From the NCBI GenBank assembly GCA_965649825.1, contig OZ287696.1, positions 930,001-994,000 on the forward strand: DNA of 64,000 nt, in the 5' to 3' direction. Below the pieces are notes generated by a model. It saw only the letters and a list, made by a program, of their open reading frames with translations, searched no databases and was not told the origin of the DNA. Below are positions 32,831 to 45,290 of the stretch, in pieces (positions within the stretch are counted from its first letter, which is position 1; the number at the start of each line of letters is the position of its first letter). This DNA comes from Penicillus capitatus (Eukaryota; Chlorophyta). Made by a program: the position numbers and the translations under genes.

Positions 32831-34491
32831 ATGACCCAAACGAACGGCACCACGGCATCCTTCTTCGACGCGGTCTACGCGGACGAGCGCGTGTTCAAGT
32901 ACTACACGTCCGGCGAATGGAAAACGTCGACCTCGGGGAAGCACGTACCGATCAAGAATCCCGCAACGGAAGACGTGGCATTCCATGTCCAAAGTAATGC
33001 CTTCAGAGGGTCAAGGCAATAGAGATGCGAAGGTGTGCAGGTTGCACGCGTGAGGAAGTCGACGCGCTGTTTACGGAAGCGCAGTCGGTTCAGGAGTCAT
33101 GGTCAACGACGCCGCTCTGGAAACGCGCGGAGTTGATGCATCGCGCGGCGACATTGCTGCGAACGAATGCCGAGCCGATTGCAGACATCTTGGTGCAAGA
33201 AATCGCCAAGGGACGCAAAGATAGTGTCACCGAGGTCATCCGTTCGGCGGATTTGGCAGACTACTCGGCAGAAGAGGGCATGCGCGTACTGGGAGAGGGG
33301 AAGATGATGCAAGCGGATTCGTTTCCCGGACACGAACGCAACAAGATCTGCCTCGAAGTGCGTGTCCCGCTAGGCGTGGTGCTCTGCATTCCTCCCTTTA
33401 ACTATCCGGTCAATCTGGCGATGTCCAAAATTGCACCAGCACTCTTGGCGGGGAACGCAGTCGTGCTGAAGCCACCGACTCAAGGATGCGTCTCTGCCAT
33501 TCACATGATGCACTGTTTTCACGAGGCTGGATTCCCTAAGGGGCTGATTCATGTGGTAACGGGACGAGGATCGGAGATCGGTGACTACTTGACAACGCAT
33601 CCCCTCTGCAACTGCATCTCGTTCACGGGCGGCGATACCGGTGCGGATCGAAAACACCGTTTTCATTGTATGGCAAGAAGAGTGGCTTTGTTACAGGGAT
33701 CGAAATCTCGAAGAAGGCAGGAATGATACCTTTGCAGATGGAACTCGGTGGCAAAGATGTCTGCATTGTCTGCGAAGATGCCGATCTGGATCTCGCCATC
33801 AAGCACATCATCAAAGGTATCCAGAGCTGTGATCATGGATGGCTTGTTAGGAGATGCCGTTATAGGTGGGTTCTCTTACAGCGGGCAGCGTTGTACGGCA
33901 GTTAAGGTGGTGCTGGTGCTGGACTCTGTGGCAGATGAGGTGGTGGAACGTGTGACGGAAGGTGTTCAGAAGCTCAGTGTTGGAAATCCAGAAGATGACT
34001 GCTTCATCACGCCCGTCATCTCAAAATCTTCTGCAGATTTTATCGAAGGACTGATTGAAGATGCCAAAACAAAAGGCGCCGAATGCAAGACGGTGCACAA
34101 ACGCGCCGGCAACTTGATCTATCCTCTGGTGCTGGATAAAGTGACAGCAGATATGAGAATCGCATGGGAAGAGCCATTTGGTCCTGTCCTGCCTTTCATT
34201 CGCGTGCCAGATGTGGATAGCGCTGTCCAGCACTGCAATAAGAACAATGTGGCTCTTCAGGGATGCATTTTTACTCAGAACATCGACCGTGCCATTACTC
34301 TCAGCGATCGTATGAAGACAGGGACTGTTCAGATCAATGCCGCTCCTGCACGTGGTCCAGATCATTTTCCGTTCCAGGGATTCCGGGATAGCGGCATTGG
34401 ATCGCAAGGCGTTCAGAACAGTCTACGTTTGATGACGAAAATCAAGTCGACGGTTATCAATCTTCAGCAGCCAACTTATTCCCTCGGTTGA
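32831..34491 (+). CDS. GAPN: NADP-dependent non-phosphorylating GAPDH (502 aa)
   Basis: Exons 32831-32993, 33041-33640, 33697-33816 and 33866-34491 join in frame (introns of 47, 56 and 49 nt). This aldehyde dehydrogenase oxidises glyceraldehyde-3-phosphate to 3-phosphoglycerate with NADP+, giving NADPH without ATP. The protein matches plant GAPN along its length: PPFNYPVNLAMSKIAPAL, the FTGGDTG turn, the general base E270 in MELGGKD, the nucleophile C304 in SGQRCTAVK, and EEPFGPVLPFIR. It ends TYSLG, much like plant TYTMG-type ends. Length is normal (about 496-505). The protein lacks an N-terminal extension, so it is probably cytosolic. Cassette B begins 112 bp after its stop. Confidence 0.95.
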
Positions 34492-34746
34492 GAGATGGCA
34501 TAACAGCTACCCTGTACCTTCTCAGCGGCAATTCAATTATTTCTTATCGCATTCTTGTTGTTGTTATAAAGAGTGAATGGCACCTCGTTGTCTTGGATGA
34601 ATAATGGAAGTCGCCTTTCTATTCTTTCTGTCAAGACCATCCATACATCCCACCTGCATAACCAAAGTGCCTTTGTGAAGTGTCGAGATGTCCGACGATC
34701 AGTCTTGGTTTAAAAACGAGGGTCATTGGGTGTTTGGGTTCAGAAA

Positions 34747-34938
34747 ATGGATGGCTTTGAGTCTTTGTATGACGATATCGATCGCGGACCGTTGGCCGTT
34801 CGACATTCAGCTTTAGGCAGCTTCGTGAGATCTGCGTCTCTCGAACAACAGCTGCTTTCGAAAAGAACCACTGTCTGTCCGTCAATGATGCCGACCATCC
34901 CTTCGGCTAGCGTCTTGCCTAAGAAGACAGAGTGGTGA
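34747..34938 (+). CDS. Short upstream open frame, copy B (63 aa)
   Basis: This is the copy of 1754-1945 with three residue changes. Same uncertainty: no family, and near-identity reflects recent duplication. Confidence 0.2.
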   Translation: MDGFESLYDDIDRGPLAVRHSALGSFVRSASLEQQLLSKRTTVCPSMMPTIPSASVLPKKTEW

Positions 34939-36094
34939 TCTCCACATGACTCGGGTAGCGAGCAGTGGCGAACGAATGACACACAACGAGTGCCTCTCGT
35001 CGGCGGTGTAGTCACGGCAGGCAGCACATGTCGATGCGTCAGAAAGAGCATAAGCGGGTTGGTTTATCCGCAGACGGCCAAGTTCTCGTAGAAAGGAAGA
35101 GACTGCACAGAAAACCTTCGTCGCACACGACTACTTCTTGCGGGGCATCCTCACGATGGCTGTAGCTCCGAGTGTCGCAACGTCGACTGCGGACGACAAC
35201 AGACTCCATTCGGCCTCTTTCAGAATCACCACGCACATCCTTTCGATCGGAGAAAGACATCTGGCCGCTCTAGCTGCATGCAGCCTTTGCTTGATCGCCA
35301 TCGTTCGTGCCGTCTGGCATCCGGCTTATATTCGATTACTTCTCTTGTAGCATTACAGCGAGATCCGGATCTCCAAAGCACTGTTTCCCGAACTCAGTCT
35401 CTTTCACTTACTGTTCTGGGTAAAAGCAAGTCGCCGCAGGCTTCGCAGACAGAAGAGTCTGCTCAGCCAGTGCAGACCGAGCGAATTTCATTGCCCGTCG
35501 CCATCCTCAGCATCAAACACTCGACGCCGTGCGCGAACCGAACTAAAACCACGGGTTCACGGCCGTCTGGTTGTCGCAGATCAGCCGGCCGTTCGGTTCT
35601 GCCTTCCATGTCCGGAGGAGTTAGGTCAACCGACAACTCCAGAACCGATTCGCGTTACACCGTCGCAAGCGCTCTCGCGACGGCGTTCGCTGCAGAAACG
35701 TCCGAGACAGACGGCCGCCATCACGAAGAGTCCTTGCTGCTTCTTCGACAGAAAACCCCTGCCTCTTCTCTCTGCTCAGGCGACGTCGAGCCGACTCGAG
35801 CGGTTCGCCGTTCGCAGATTCGCGCTGAAACGGTCGCGGAAACGCATGCGCGTTACATCTACTGTTACACCTAGAGGAGAACATCCGGACATACTGTAGA
35901 CAATCTCACCTGTAAAAAACTCTGCACAGCTTACGAGAACGCTCTCCCGCTCGCATCTCGCGTCCCGACGACAGAATTCTGCGTTTCCGGCCCTTGGGCA
36001 GCCATCTCTTCGGCCGTCGGCGCATGCAGCCGCCGCCAAACGACCACAGTTAGCAGCCGCCAACCACATGCCGCGAACGACAACCGAGGCGGCC

Positions 36095-36100
36095 TATAAA
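36095..36100 (+). promoter_or_regulatory. TATA box, copy B
   Basis: TATAAA in the same ggcggcctataaaggtcctg block, 97 bp before ATG 36197. Confidence 0.7.
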
Positions 36101-36196
36101 GGTCCTGTCGAAGCGCCTTCCGCACTCGAGTTTCCGAGTTCTGTTTCTGCTTCCGGCGACCTTTGCTACTTTCTTCGACGACCGACTTCCACGAAG

Positions 36197-37375
36197 ATGT
36201 CTGATACCAGAATGAACACCGAGGCCGATTACGGCTACCCAGACAAGCCGTAAGTCTTTTACCCACGCTTCGACGCGTCGCGCGCCTCAGACCTCCTCGA
36301 CTGCGGCGCTGGACGATCACCGTGCACATGGATGCGTCCAGCGCCACAATCCGAACGCATGCGGTCGCGTGCCTCCGAGAACGCGCAGCTGTCCTGTTCT
36401 TCGACAGGTCTCTAACCTGCGTCTGTGTTTAGGTTTTCGCAGGTCACGCTCCGGGAGGTCTTAAGCGACAGACCTCCCCGGGCGTTCGAGGGAATGGATG
36501 AGGCCGAGCGAAGGCAGTTGTATTGGGAATTAAAAGCCCAATCAACTGCCTTCAGGGGACAACAACTGCTCGAAGAGCAGGCCCCTCCTGTGCGGTTCGG
36601 TCCCAATAGGGACCAGACCGCACAGGCTCGGCCCGGACGGCGGGCGAGGGTCCTCTCTGCCGATGAGAGGAGAGCGCGGTTGGCCCAACAGGGCCAGCCT
36701 GCTGCTCCGCCGCCTCAGGCGCGCCCCGCATCGCCGCCTCCTGCAGCCTCCCAGCCACAGACATCATCGCCGCCGCCGCCGCCGCCAGCCGAGGCGTCAC
36801 CAGCAGCCTCTCATCCGACAGCCCTGCCAGCGGCACCCCAGACGAGCGCGCCGCCGACCATGGAGTGGTCACCTGCGCAGCCAGCCACTCCTCATGTCCA
36901 ACCTGCTGCGCCGCCTCCGGCATCATCACAGACGCCCAGTTCAGCCGCCATGGAGTGGTCCGCCTGTCCTTCCCCGCAGCCAACCCAGACGATGTCCAAT
37001 CCAACCACCCAGCCATTCAAGCCGCCGCTCTTCCCCCCTCGCCCGCAGGTCTTCTGCATACCAGCATCACCGCCTCCTTTAATCCCCTCCCGTTTGTTTA
37101 AGTTTTCCTTCCCTTTTTGCCCTCCTCCCTTCCCTCTACGCACTTCTGTGTTTTCCTTTCCCTCTCCACCTCCAATTCCCCCGCGCCCTTTCATCTTGTC
37201 AGTAGGCCCCCTTGGTATCCCTCCCCGACCGTTTTTCCTATCCGGCAATTGTGTGCCCATCGGCCCCGCTATCCCTGAGCGACTTTTCTTCCTTTCGGGA
37301 GAATGTGTAAGTCACTCTTTGCTTTTTCTCTCTGTTAGCCTGTTTTCTGTGTAGGTTTATCTCAAGGATTGGTGA
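36197..37375 (+). CDS. Proline-rich cassette protein, copy B (315 aa)
   Basis: Exons 36197-36249, 36433-37306 and 37355-37375 (introns 183 and 48 nt) give an intact frame. The first 200 residues are identical or nearly identical to copy A. The C-terminal part is closer to copy C. The last residues after intron 2 are VYLKDW, then the stop, as in C and unlike A. It is a chimeric but intact gene. The stem-loops of exon 2 are the same as in A (shift +32992). Confidence 0.7.
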
Positions 37376-37639
37376 GTCTGAGGGCCTTTCTCTCTTTTTG
37401 ATGCTGTTTTTATTGTGGGATAAAAATAAAAAAACAAAAAGATCTAGGGGCTGTTTTCCTTTCTTGCTGTTTTGCCATTCCACCTTCGCTTTGTTGTGGA
37501 TGGCTGTGTTTGCTGTTTTCATATGGGCCGTCATAATCTCATAAGTTTTTTGAAACATGGAGGGTGTTGTTTACTGATCTGCTGTTTTGGTCGCCCTGGG
37601 CTGGAGTATCTGATCTGCCGCGTCTGATTTGGCGTTTCA

Positions 37640-40600
37640 ATGACTAGAGATCGCTGCCCTGTCTCACCCGCTGCTGTGCTGACTGGAGGATGCCCTGTCT
37701 CACCCGCTGCTGTGCTGACTGGAGGATGCCCTGTCTCACCCGCTGCTGTGCTGACTGGAGGATGCCCTGTCTCACCCGCTGCTGTGCTGACTGGAGGATG
37801 CCCTGTCTCACCCGCTGCTGTGCTACTGGAGCTTTCCTATCTCACCTGCTGCCCGGAGGATGCCCTGTCTCACCTGCTGCCCGGAGGATGCCCTGTCTCA
37901 CCTGCTGCCCGGAGGATGCCCTGTCTCACCTGCAGCCGTCTCACTGGAGGATGTCACCTGTTGATCTTCCCGTGCTGAACTGTCGTGTCCTACCTGCTTG
38001 TCTTACCGCCTGGAGACTGGAGCGTCCTAACATGCCGTCTGCTCATCGAACGCTACCGAGTCTCTCTACCTGGTTCCTTGCCGACTGGAGGCTGCAGTTC
38101 TTTCTTTCTACCGTCTGCTGCCTGGAGACTTCCTGGTCTGTCTACCTGCGGCGTGGTGTGGATGGAGGCCGCAGTCGATCTCGTTCTGCATGCAGTCTCG
38201 CTGTGGATTGGGGCGCAGTCGCCATACATGCCGCATTGCTTTAAAAGTCCGTGGTCGTTCTTACTGCTGCCGTACTGACTAGAAGATGAGGAGTCTGTCT
38301 ACCTGCCGCCTTACCATGGATGCAAGGCGACAGTCGCCTTCACTGTTGCCTTGGAGTCAGTGGATTCCGCAGTCACTCTACCTGCGACCGCGATGCCCGG
38401 AGGCCACAGTCGTTCTGCATGCTGCCTTGATGTGAATGGAGGCCGCAGTCTTTCGACCCGCTGACCAGTTGCCCAGAGACCGTCGCCACCCTACCTGTCG
38501 CCGTGCTGACTGTAAGATGTTGAGTCAGTCCACCTGCTGCCTTAACGATCATTGAAGGCGGCTCTCATCCTACCTGCTGCCTCCCTCGATGTGGATGCGA
38601 GGCGGCGGATGACTGCTGCTTCGACGAGAACTGGAGCCGCAATCGCTATACCTGCCGCCTCAACGACAACTGGAGGCGGCAGGCGTTCTACTTGCTGCCT
38701 CGCCGTGGATGCGAGGCGGCGGATGCCTACTCTGCCTCCGTGAAGACAACTGGAGGCTGCAGTCGTCATACCTGCCGCAGACGCCCTGCTTGCTGCCTCG
38801 CTGTGGATGCGAGGCGGCGGATGACTGCTGCCTCGACGAGAACTGGGGTCGCAGTTGACCTACCTGCCGCCTCAACGACAACTGGAGGCGGCAGGCGTTC
38901 TACTTGCTGCCTCGCTGTGGATGCGAGGCGGCTGTCGACATACCTGCCTCTGTGAAGATAACTGGAGGCGGCAGTCGTCCTACTTGCCGCAGACAATTAT
39001 CGGCGGCCGTAGTCGCCCTACTTGCTGCCTCGCCGTGAATGCGAGGCGGCGGATGCCATACCTGTTCCGTCGCCGACAAGATGCCGCAGTCGCCATACCT
39101 GCCCCCTCGAAGACAAATTGAGGACGCGGTCGTCCGACCTGTTCCGTCGCCGACAAGATGCCGCAGTCGCCATACCTGCCCCCTCGAAGACAAATTGAGG
39201 ACGCGGTCGACCTAACTGCTGCCTCGCCGTGGATGCGAGGCGGCGGATACTCTACCTGCTGTTGTCTTGACGACAACAGGATGCGTCAGTCGTCTTACTT
39301 GCCGCAGACAATTATCGGCGGCCGCAGTCGCCCTACTTGCCGCCTCGCCTTGGATGCGAGGCGGCCGATGCCATACCTGCCGCCGTGACGACAACTGGAG
39401 GCGGCAGTCGCCATACCTGCGGCATCGCTGCCTTGAGGACGCAGACGTCCACTTGCTGCCTCGCCGTGGATGCGAGGCTGCGGATGCCTTACCCTGCCGC
39501 AGACGACTACTGGAGGCGGCAGGCGCCCTACGTGCCGCAGACGATCATTGGAGGCCGCAGTCGCCATACCTGCGGCATCGCTGCCTTGAGGACGCAGACG
39601 TCCACTTGCTGCCTCGCCGTGGATGCGAGGCGGCGGATGCCTTACCTGCCGCAGACGACAACTGGAGGCGGCTCTCGTCCTACTGGCCGCAGACGATCAT
39701 TGGAGGCCGCAGTCTATCTATCTGCTGCCTCGCCTTGGATGCGAGGCGGCGGATGCATTACCTGCCGCCTTGACGACAACTGGAGGCGGCAGGCGCCCTA
39801 CGTGCCGCAGACGATCATTGGAGGCCGCAGTCGCAATACCTGCGGCATCGCTGCCTTGAGGACGCAGACGTCCACTTGCTGCCTCGCCGTGGATGCGAGG
39901 CGACGGATGCTCTACCTGCTGCCGCCTTGACGACAACTGGAGGCGGAGGATGCCATACCTGCCGCCGTGACGACAACTGGAGGCGGAGGATGCCGGACAT
40001 GCCGCCGTGACGACAACTGGAGGCGGAGGATGCCGGACATGCCGCCGTGACGACAACTGGAGGCGGCAGGCGTCCTACTTGCCGCAGTTTACCTACCTGC
40101 TGCCCTGCCGCAAATCCGAGGCGGCGGATGCCCTGCCCTGCCTCCGTGAAGACAACTGGAGGCCCGCGGTCGCTCAACTCTGCCTCCTCGAAGACAACTG
40201 GAGGACGCAGTCGTCCAACTTGCCGCCTCGCCGTGGATGCGAGGCGGCGGACGACTTACCTGTTCTGTCGCCGCTATAAAGCCGCTGTCCCCCTACTTGC
40301 TGCCTCGCCGCATATGCGAGGCGGCGGATGCCTTACCCTGCCGCAGACGACTACTGGAGGCGGCAGGCGCCCTACGTGCCGCAGACGATCATTGGAGGCC
40401 GCAGTCGCAATACCTGCGGCATCGCTGCCTTGAGGACGCAGACGTCCAACTTGCCGCCTCGCCGTGGATGCGAGGCGGCGGACGACTTACCTGTTCTGTC
40501 GCCGCTATAAAGCCGCTGTCCCCCTACTTGCTGCCTCGCCGCATATGCGAGGCGGCGGATGCCTTACCCTGCCGCAGACGACTACTGGAGGCGGCAGGCG

Positions 40601-41212
40601 CCCTACGTGCCGCAGACGATCATTGGAGGCCGCAGTCGCAATACCTGCGGCATCGCTGCCTTGAGGACGCAGACGTCCACTTGCTGCCTCGCCGTGGATG
40701 CGAGGCGGCTGTCGACATACCTATTCCGTCGCCGCCAAGAAGCCGCAGTTGCTATACTTGCTGCCTCGCCTTAGATGCGAGGCGGCGGTCGTCCGACCTG
40801 TTCGGTCGCCGTCAAGATGCCGCAGTCGACTTACCTGCTGCCTCGCCGTGGATGCGAGGCGGCGGATTCTCTAATTGCTGCCTCGACGACAACTGGAGGC
40901 GGCAGGCGCCCTATTTGCCGCTGTCGCCTTACTCGCTGCCTCGCCGCATATGCGAGGCGGCGGATGCCTTACCTGCTGCTGCCTTGACGACAACTGGATG
41001 CGGCAGTCGTCTCCTTGCCGCAGACGATCATCGGCGGCCGTAATCGCCCTACTTGCTGCCTCGCCGTGGATGCGAGGCGGCGGATGCTCTACCTGCTGCC
41101 GTGAAGACAACTGGAGGCGGCAGGAGCCCTACCTGCCTCGAACACGATCATCGGACGCCAAGGTCGTCCTACCCTGTCGCCTTGCCGAGATGCGAGGCGG
41201 CTGTTGCCGACT
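37640..41212 (+). repeat. Hairpin minisatellite array B
   Basis: The array opens with five near-perfect 36-bp repeats (ctgactggaggatgccctgt type, 37655-37820) and passes into 38-40-bp hairpin units. Typical units are gctgcctcgc-cgtggat-gcgaggcggc (10-bp stem with one G-U) and ctgccgc...gaggcggcag types. Larger blocks are reduplicated, for example 40237-40440 and 40465-40680. The 3' end (about 40700-41210) is almost identical to 51850-52360 of array C. Confidence 0.9.
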
Positions 41213-41370
41213 GCAAGTTCTCTTTTCGTGAATTTGCATCTCATTACTCTTTCTCTGCCGACTCTGTTGCGTGGTGCATTTTGTCCTTCGCGAATCACTG
41301 TTCTATCAGTGTTTCTATCGACATTACACTTTTTAAAGAAGGAATGACATTTTTACAAGCTTTGTAAACA
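41213..41370 (+). other. Degraded terminal intron and exon, copy B
   Basis: The position of the array-ending intron is recognisable, but the donor is GC and the acceptor AG is lost (ctctgccgactctg, where C has ctctgcagactctg). A single gaatgacatttttacaagc repeat follows. Splicing here is probably broken. Confidence 0.5.
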
Positions 41371-42616
41371 GTCGAGTTCCATTCCTTTAACATTTATCCA
41401 GCGCGAGTTGCGTTTTGACGACGGAACGTTATATGTCGACGCCTTCCTGACTGTCGCCGAGAGCCTTGTTCGGGAGCGTTTCATCGCTAAGCTCTTTGCC
41501 ATCTGCTGAGGGAAGATGCATGGCGTCCAGAAATCTCTTTCTTGCATTCGCCTCCTGTAGACAGACGAAGACGACGGCTACTCCGTGCAGGCTCCCTCGA
41601 CCCGGGTTCCGAAACTCAGCAAGCACGTCTTGTCGTAGGACCGTGGACGGACATTTGCTGAGGATCTCGCGAGTCGCACTGCCGCCTGTCCGTAACACTG
41701 CGATGTTTCGCTCCTGTTGAGAGGCTTGGCACTCGTGTACCGGGTGTCCTTGCAGCGCCTGAGATCTCAGAAGCGTGCCTGCGGATGAGAATTGACTCGT
41801 GGCGGTCGTGTCGACGAAGTGGTGATAGGAGAGCGAGGGACGAGAGCCTCGTCGGCATGCCGGACTCTCAAGCAGCTACAGGGGTCGCCCTTTCAGCTTA
41901 CTAGCCGATTCGAAACGGCATGGGTGTCACTTAGAACGGCCGACAGAACGATCGCCCGTGGCAAAACAGAACGTCGTTGCTTGTCGTTTACAGCAGACGA
42001 CGCGCTCTAAAGAGGTGCACCGGACGAACGATCTCCTCTTTGAACTGTCTACATAGTGCACCTTGCGCTATTGGGAGTAAGCTCATTCCGTCGCCTGATG
42101 AGTGAATGCATTACAATCCGTGCAGCTGTTCGGGACAAAGAAGAACGTGACGCGCGCATTGGAATGACGAACGCGCCGTTTTTATTTCACCGCCCTACCG
42201 ACTTCGCAGTTCAAGCGAAGATCGGCGGAGGAGGAACACGGAAGACTTTGACCAAAGCCATGCAGATACAAGAAGAGCGTGAACCGTGGAGAGGTCACAG
42301 TCGTGAGACGCCGTCGATCGCCAAGCCTCCAGGAACGCGTGTTCGACAGCTCAGATGGCGTTAACTGACTGCTGCTGTGACATTCGATGCATCGAGCGTC
42401 ATCTCTGCTGCCCTACATTCAAACGTGGTTCTCTGATCTGGGCGATTCGTCTCGCCACAATCCGCGTTGCTCGTGTTTAACTGATCCTTAACGAAGCCTC
42501 TTTATTCGCTCGCCTTTCATCTTCTCTGACAACGATGTTGAGGTCTATTCGTCTCCGCGTGTCGTTCGTTCGGTGTCAAGAAACGGATTGGCGGAATGGC
42601 ATCTGACCGCTAGTTA
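41371..42616 (+). pseudogene. Decayed copy of the small gene and its 3' flank, cassette B
   Basis: This is homologous to about 7740-8990. The VPK(L)SKH motif is still readable near 41607, but the frame stops directly afterwards and later parts contain indels. The C13 tract is absent. No intact frame remains. Confidence 0.6.
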
Positions 42617-43205
42617 AGTGATGACGCCTGTCCGAACGCCGATGTCGCCGCCGTGGGAAGAAGATCTCGGCAGCGGGCGCGTCTTCAAGGCGACCTTCGC
42701 CCTTTGTCAGCACGTCGGAGACAGAAATGTGAATCAGACTACATCCCCGAAGACGATGCAGAGTGGATCATCCTCGTGAGCCTAGGGGAAATCTCGCTTT
42801 CTGAGCTGAATGTGTTTGCATCCTGCTCCTCGGGAAACTAACTAATAAACCCTTCTGCAACACGTCCGTTTCCGAATCCGCCTCATCGTGCGCGACAAGG
42901 ATGCAGGCCACCTCAGCGCAGTACAGCGAAATGATTGCGATGAGAGCGGTGGATGAAGGGAAAGAGCGTCAAGACGGCGCACTAGCTTACGGCGAGGGAA
43001 GTGTTGAGTGTACTGGACGTCCGAAGGCAACACCGCGACGACTCCTCGAAGAGAGACCTCTGTAAACCGTGTGGTCTGTTTTTGCTGGAGAGGTCTGTCG
43101 GGACGCCTCTAACGAGCTCCTCGGTGCGAATCTCCTAGCAGATCAACGTCCGTTGATGAGGAGCTCCAGGTGTACCGGTATCATTGCCCGACGACAGCTT
43201 CGACG
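42617..43205 (+). pseudogene. Decayed copy of the RSL1D1-like gene
   Basis: Matches follow the order of 8993-9700: the start region (acgcctgtccgaacgccgat at 42623), gacgatgcagagtggatcat (42753), a RIRLIVRDKDAG version of the fifth strand near 42880, and cctctaacgagctcctcggt near 43107. Start codon loss, indels and loss of part of exons 2-3 make it non-coding. Confidence 0.8.
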
Positions 43206-43267
43206 GTCGGTTTACGGCATCTTGTAGCGTGCTTCCCTAAACGGAGACAGTGTTCACTCGGTGTCCA

Positions 43268-43475
43268 AGTGCCAAACAAATGATGCATGAATACTGTTCA
43301 ACGTATCTCTATGCGGTGCTGCCGGCGTTGGGCGGATTCATCGGTTTAGCGACCGAAGGCTGGAATGGCTCGCTCGGAGGCGGTGTCGGTTCTGGCGCCG
43401 TGCACAATCTTCCTGCGCACATCAGTCTGCTCTCATACCGTGCCGGGGAGCAGTGGAAGACAGGAACAGTCGGCA
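43268..43475 (+). pseudogene. Decayed copy of TMEM14
   Basis: The readable segment YAVLPALGGFIGLATEGWNG then SLGGGVGSGAVHNLPAHISL corresponds to TMEM14 residues 10-50. Similarity ends within the third segment (QWKTGT), and the rest of the gene is replaced by unrelated sequence. The start region is altered. Confidence 0.8.
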
Positions 43476-44635
43476 GAGGAATCGACACCAGCCACGCCAT
43501 CGGCAGGTCTTGCACGACATGCTCACCGCGATCGATCTATCCCAGGTGCCGTCGACGAGCGAGACGAACGCTCCCGCTCCGAGTGCGCCTGAGCCGACAG
43601 GTAAGGTTTGGTACAAGGAGTACGCTCGTGTCCCATCTGCATCCGTTCCGCAGAGCTGTGCCGCAATGGAAAGAGAACGGACTGGAAGTTATAATGGCGC
43701 CGTCGTTTGCATAAGGCGTGTACGCGTCGACACGCCACCGGGTATAAAGTAGATGAATGACCAGTCTCGGCGTTCACACACACCGAGGCAACGGAATGCG
43801 CAACAGCTCCCCTTTCGTGCATCTCTTTCGTCGCGACATTACGCAGATGGTCTTTTATCGAGATGCGCAACATCAGAGGCAGGCAGAAAACGCTCTTTGC
43901 GATCTACCACAGATCCGCCTGACTGTAGCAGGCGTTTCCACAGGAGTAAGGGCAATTCGCGTGCCAGTTTCGCGTCGGACAAATCTAAGTCTGTATCAGC
44001 ATGACAAAGACCATAGAGAAACGCTACAAAGCAGACAGGCTGGCACTTGTAGAAATGTCGATTCTGACGTCGAATGGGATGCCGCACACGTTTCGCATTC
44101 TTCCCGCGCACAAGCGACTGTCCAACACATCTCGACTTGTAACACAGTGTTCGATGAAATCCTGATGCCAGCGGTGTCAATCGGTCCGCTCCCAAGCACG
44201 CCGCCAACCAGGACCTCAGAACCGCTAGAGCACTACTGCACAGATAAACGAATAAACGAATACGGCGACTCCACCTTGCGTCTCTTGCAGATCTCTAACC
44301 AGTTCGGCGGGACACTACTTCCCCGCGTTTAATTCGCCGCTGAAGCGCGACGAGCTCGAAATTGAGAAACGATGCTGCAGTATGGACTGACTGGAACGTG
44401 GTTTCTTCGCGATCACCACCTCTAGGCCTTTCGCTGCGTTTCTATCCTGTCGCCTTCCCCGCAGCACGAGCTCCAAACGCTCGGGATATCTGCCCATCTT
44501 TCCTCTGTCGTTTGGATGGTGGCTTGGAAGTCATCGTCTCCATCTTATGCGACAAAGCGGTGCCAGGATAGATAACGAGGCCGTTGCGCAGCGACACTCT
44601 AAGCCGACCATCGGCACGCCGCCGCAGGACCGATC
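43476..44635. other. Unassigned region between relics, cassette B
   Basis: A coding-like stretch on the plus strand near 43510-43600 (DLSQVPSTSETNAPAPSAPE, followed by a GTAAGG donor) may be an exon of an unrecognised gene. The 191-codon frame at 43757-44332 has no family match. From about 44340 the sequence may derive from the region upstream of Aurora, but I could not align it reliably to 57670-58140. Confidence 0.3.
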
Positions 44636-45290
44636 CGTTGCTAGACAACTTCCGTTCGGTCCGCTCTCCGCAGCATGCACCTCCAGAGTCGTCTGCGGTG
44701 CTGCAGAGGACATCTCAACGCGACACAGGGAGCTGCCGGACAGACTACTAGCCGCTCAAGAGCATGAAACGGTAACACCGCGGTCTGAGGACAAGTTCGG
44801 CCATATCTGAATCTCCCGGGAACGCAAACCCAAATCCGTCTTCACCTCATGGCGGTCTATAGAAGAGAGGCCGTCTTCTTCGTGTGTCTGTGCCGCTTTC
44901 AGCGTGTCGACAAACATCACATGGCGGCGGCAACGCACAGGGCCGAGTGCCAGACGCGAGGCGAGGCGGAGATCAAGTCGAGATTGAAGCTCTCACATAT
45001 CGCCCAGCTCTACACGCGTATCACACTGCCAGTAGACCTGCCGCAAGATATGCGAGGTCGGCATTTGCTTCCAGTAGGAACCCAGGATCAATGTGGACGG
45101 CCGCGATTTGATCTCGAAGACGCGTTCCTCCAAAGAGATGTGCGAGTATCGATCCAAACGTGTTCAGCTGCCGTGCCGAGGTCAGAAAGAGAGAATCCAG
45201 CTCGAACGGGTCTTCGACCACCCGTGGGTCGAGAGACATGCGGATCCCTCGCGGCTTCTGCGACTCAAGGATATCTATAGAACTAGGAGA
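44636..45290 (+). pseudogene. Decayed, internally deleted copy of Aurora kinase
   Basis: Matches to 58210-59410 run in order: the N-terminal exon with its intron, the Gly-loop region, KAECQTRGEAEIKSRLKLSH for exon 3, then an abrupt jump near 45025-45045 to the exon 5 end (gaacccaggatcaatgtgga), and the last exon ([19 protein letters not shown]). The deletion removes the whole catalytic core with HRD and DFG. Frameshifts are present throughout. Confidence 0.85.

Larger units (their letters stand above)
34603..37036 (+). repeat. Segmental duplication, 5' half of cassette B (near-identical to 1611-4045)
   Basis: This is the partner of 1611-4045. The left boundary is sharp: sequence before 34603 is unique GAPN 3' flank, whereas in A it is ZC3HC1 relic. 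The right boundary of near-identity lies just after cccctcgcccgcaggt (about 37036-37055). Beyond it, B follows copy C instead of A. Confidence 0.9.

Noticed and set aside
34603-43480. Cassette B as a transposon
   Set aside because: No transposase, reverse transcriptase, terminal repeats or target-site duplication was found. The boundaries differ between copies and passenger genes are included, which fits segmental duplication better.
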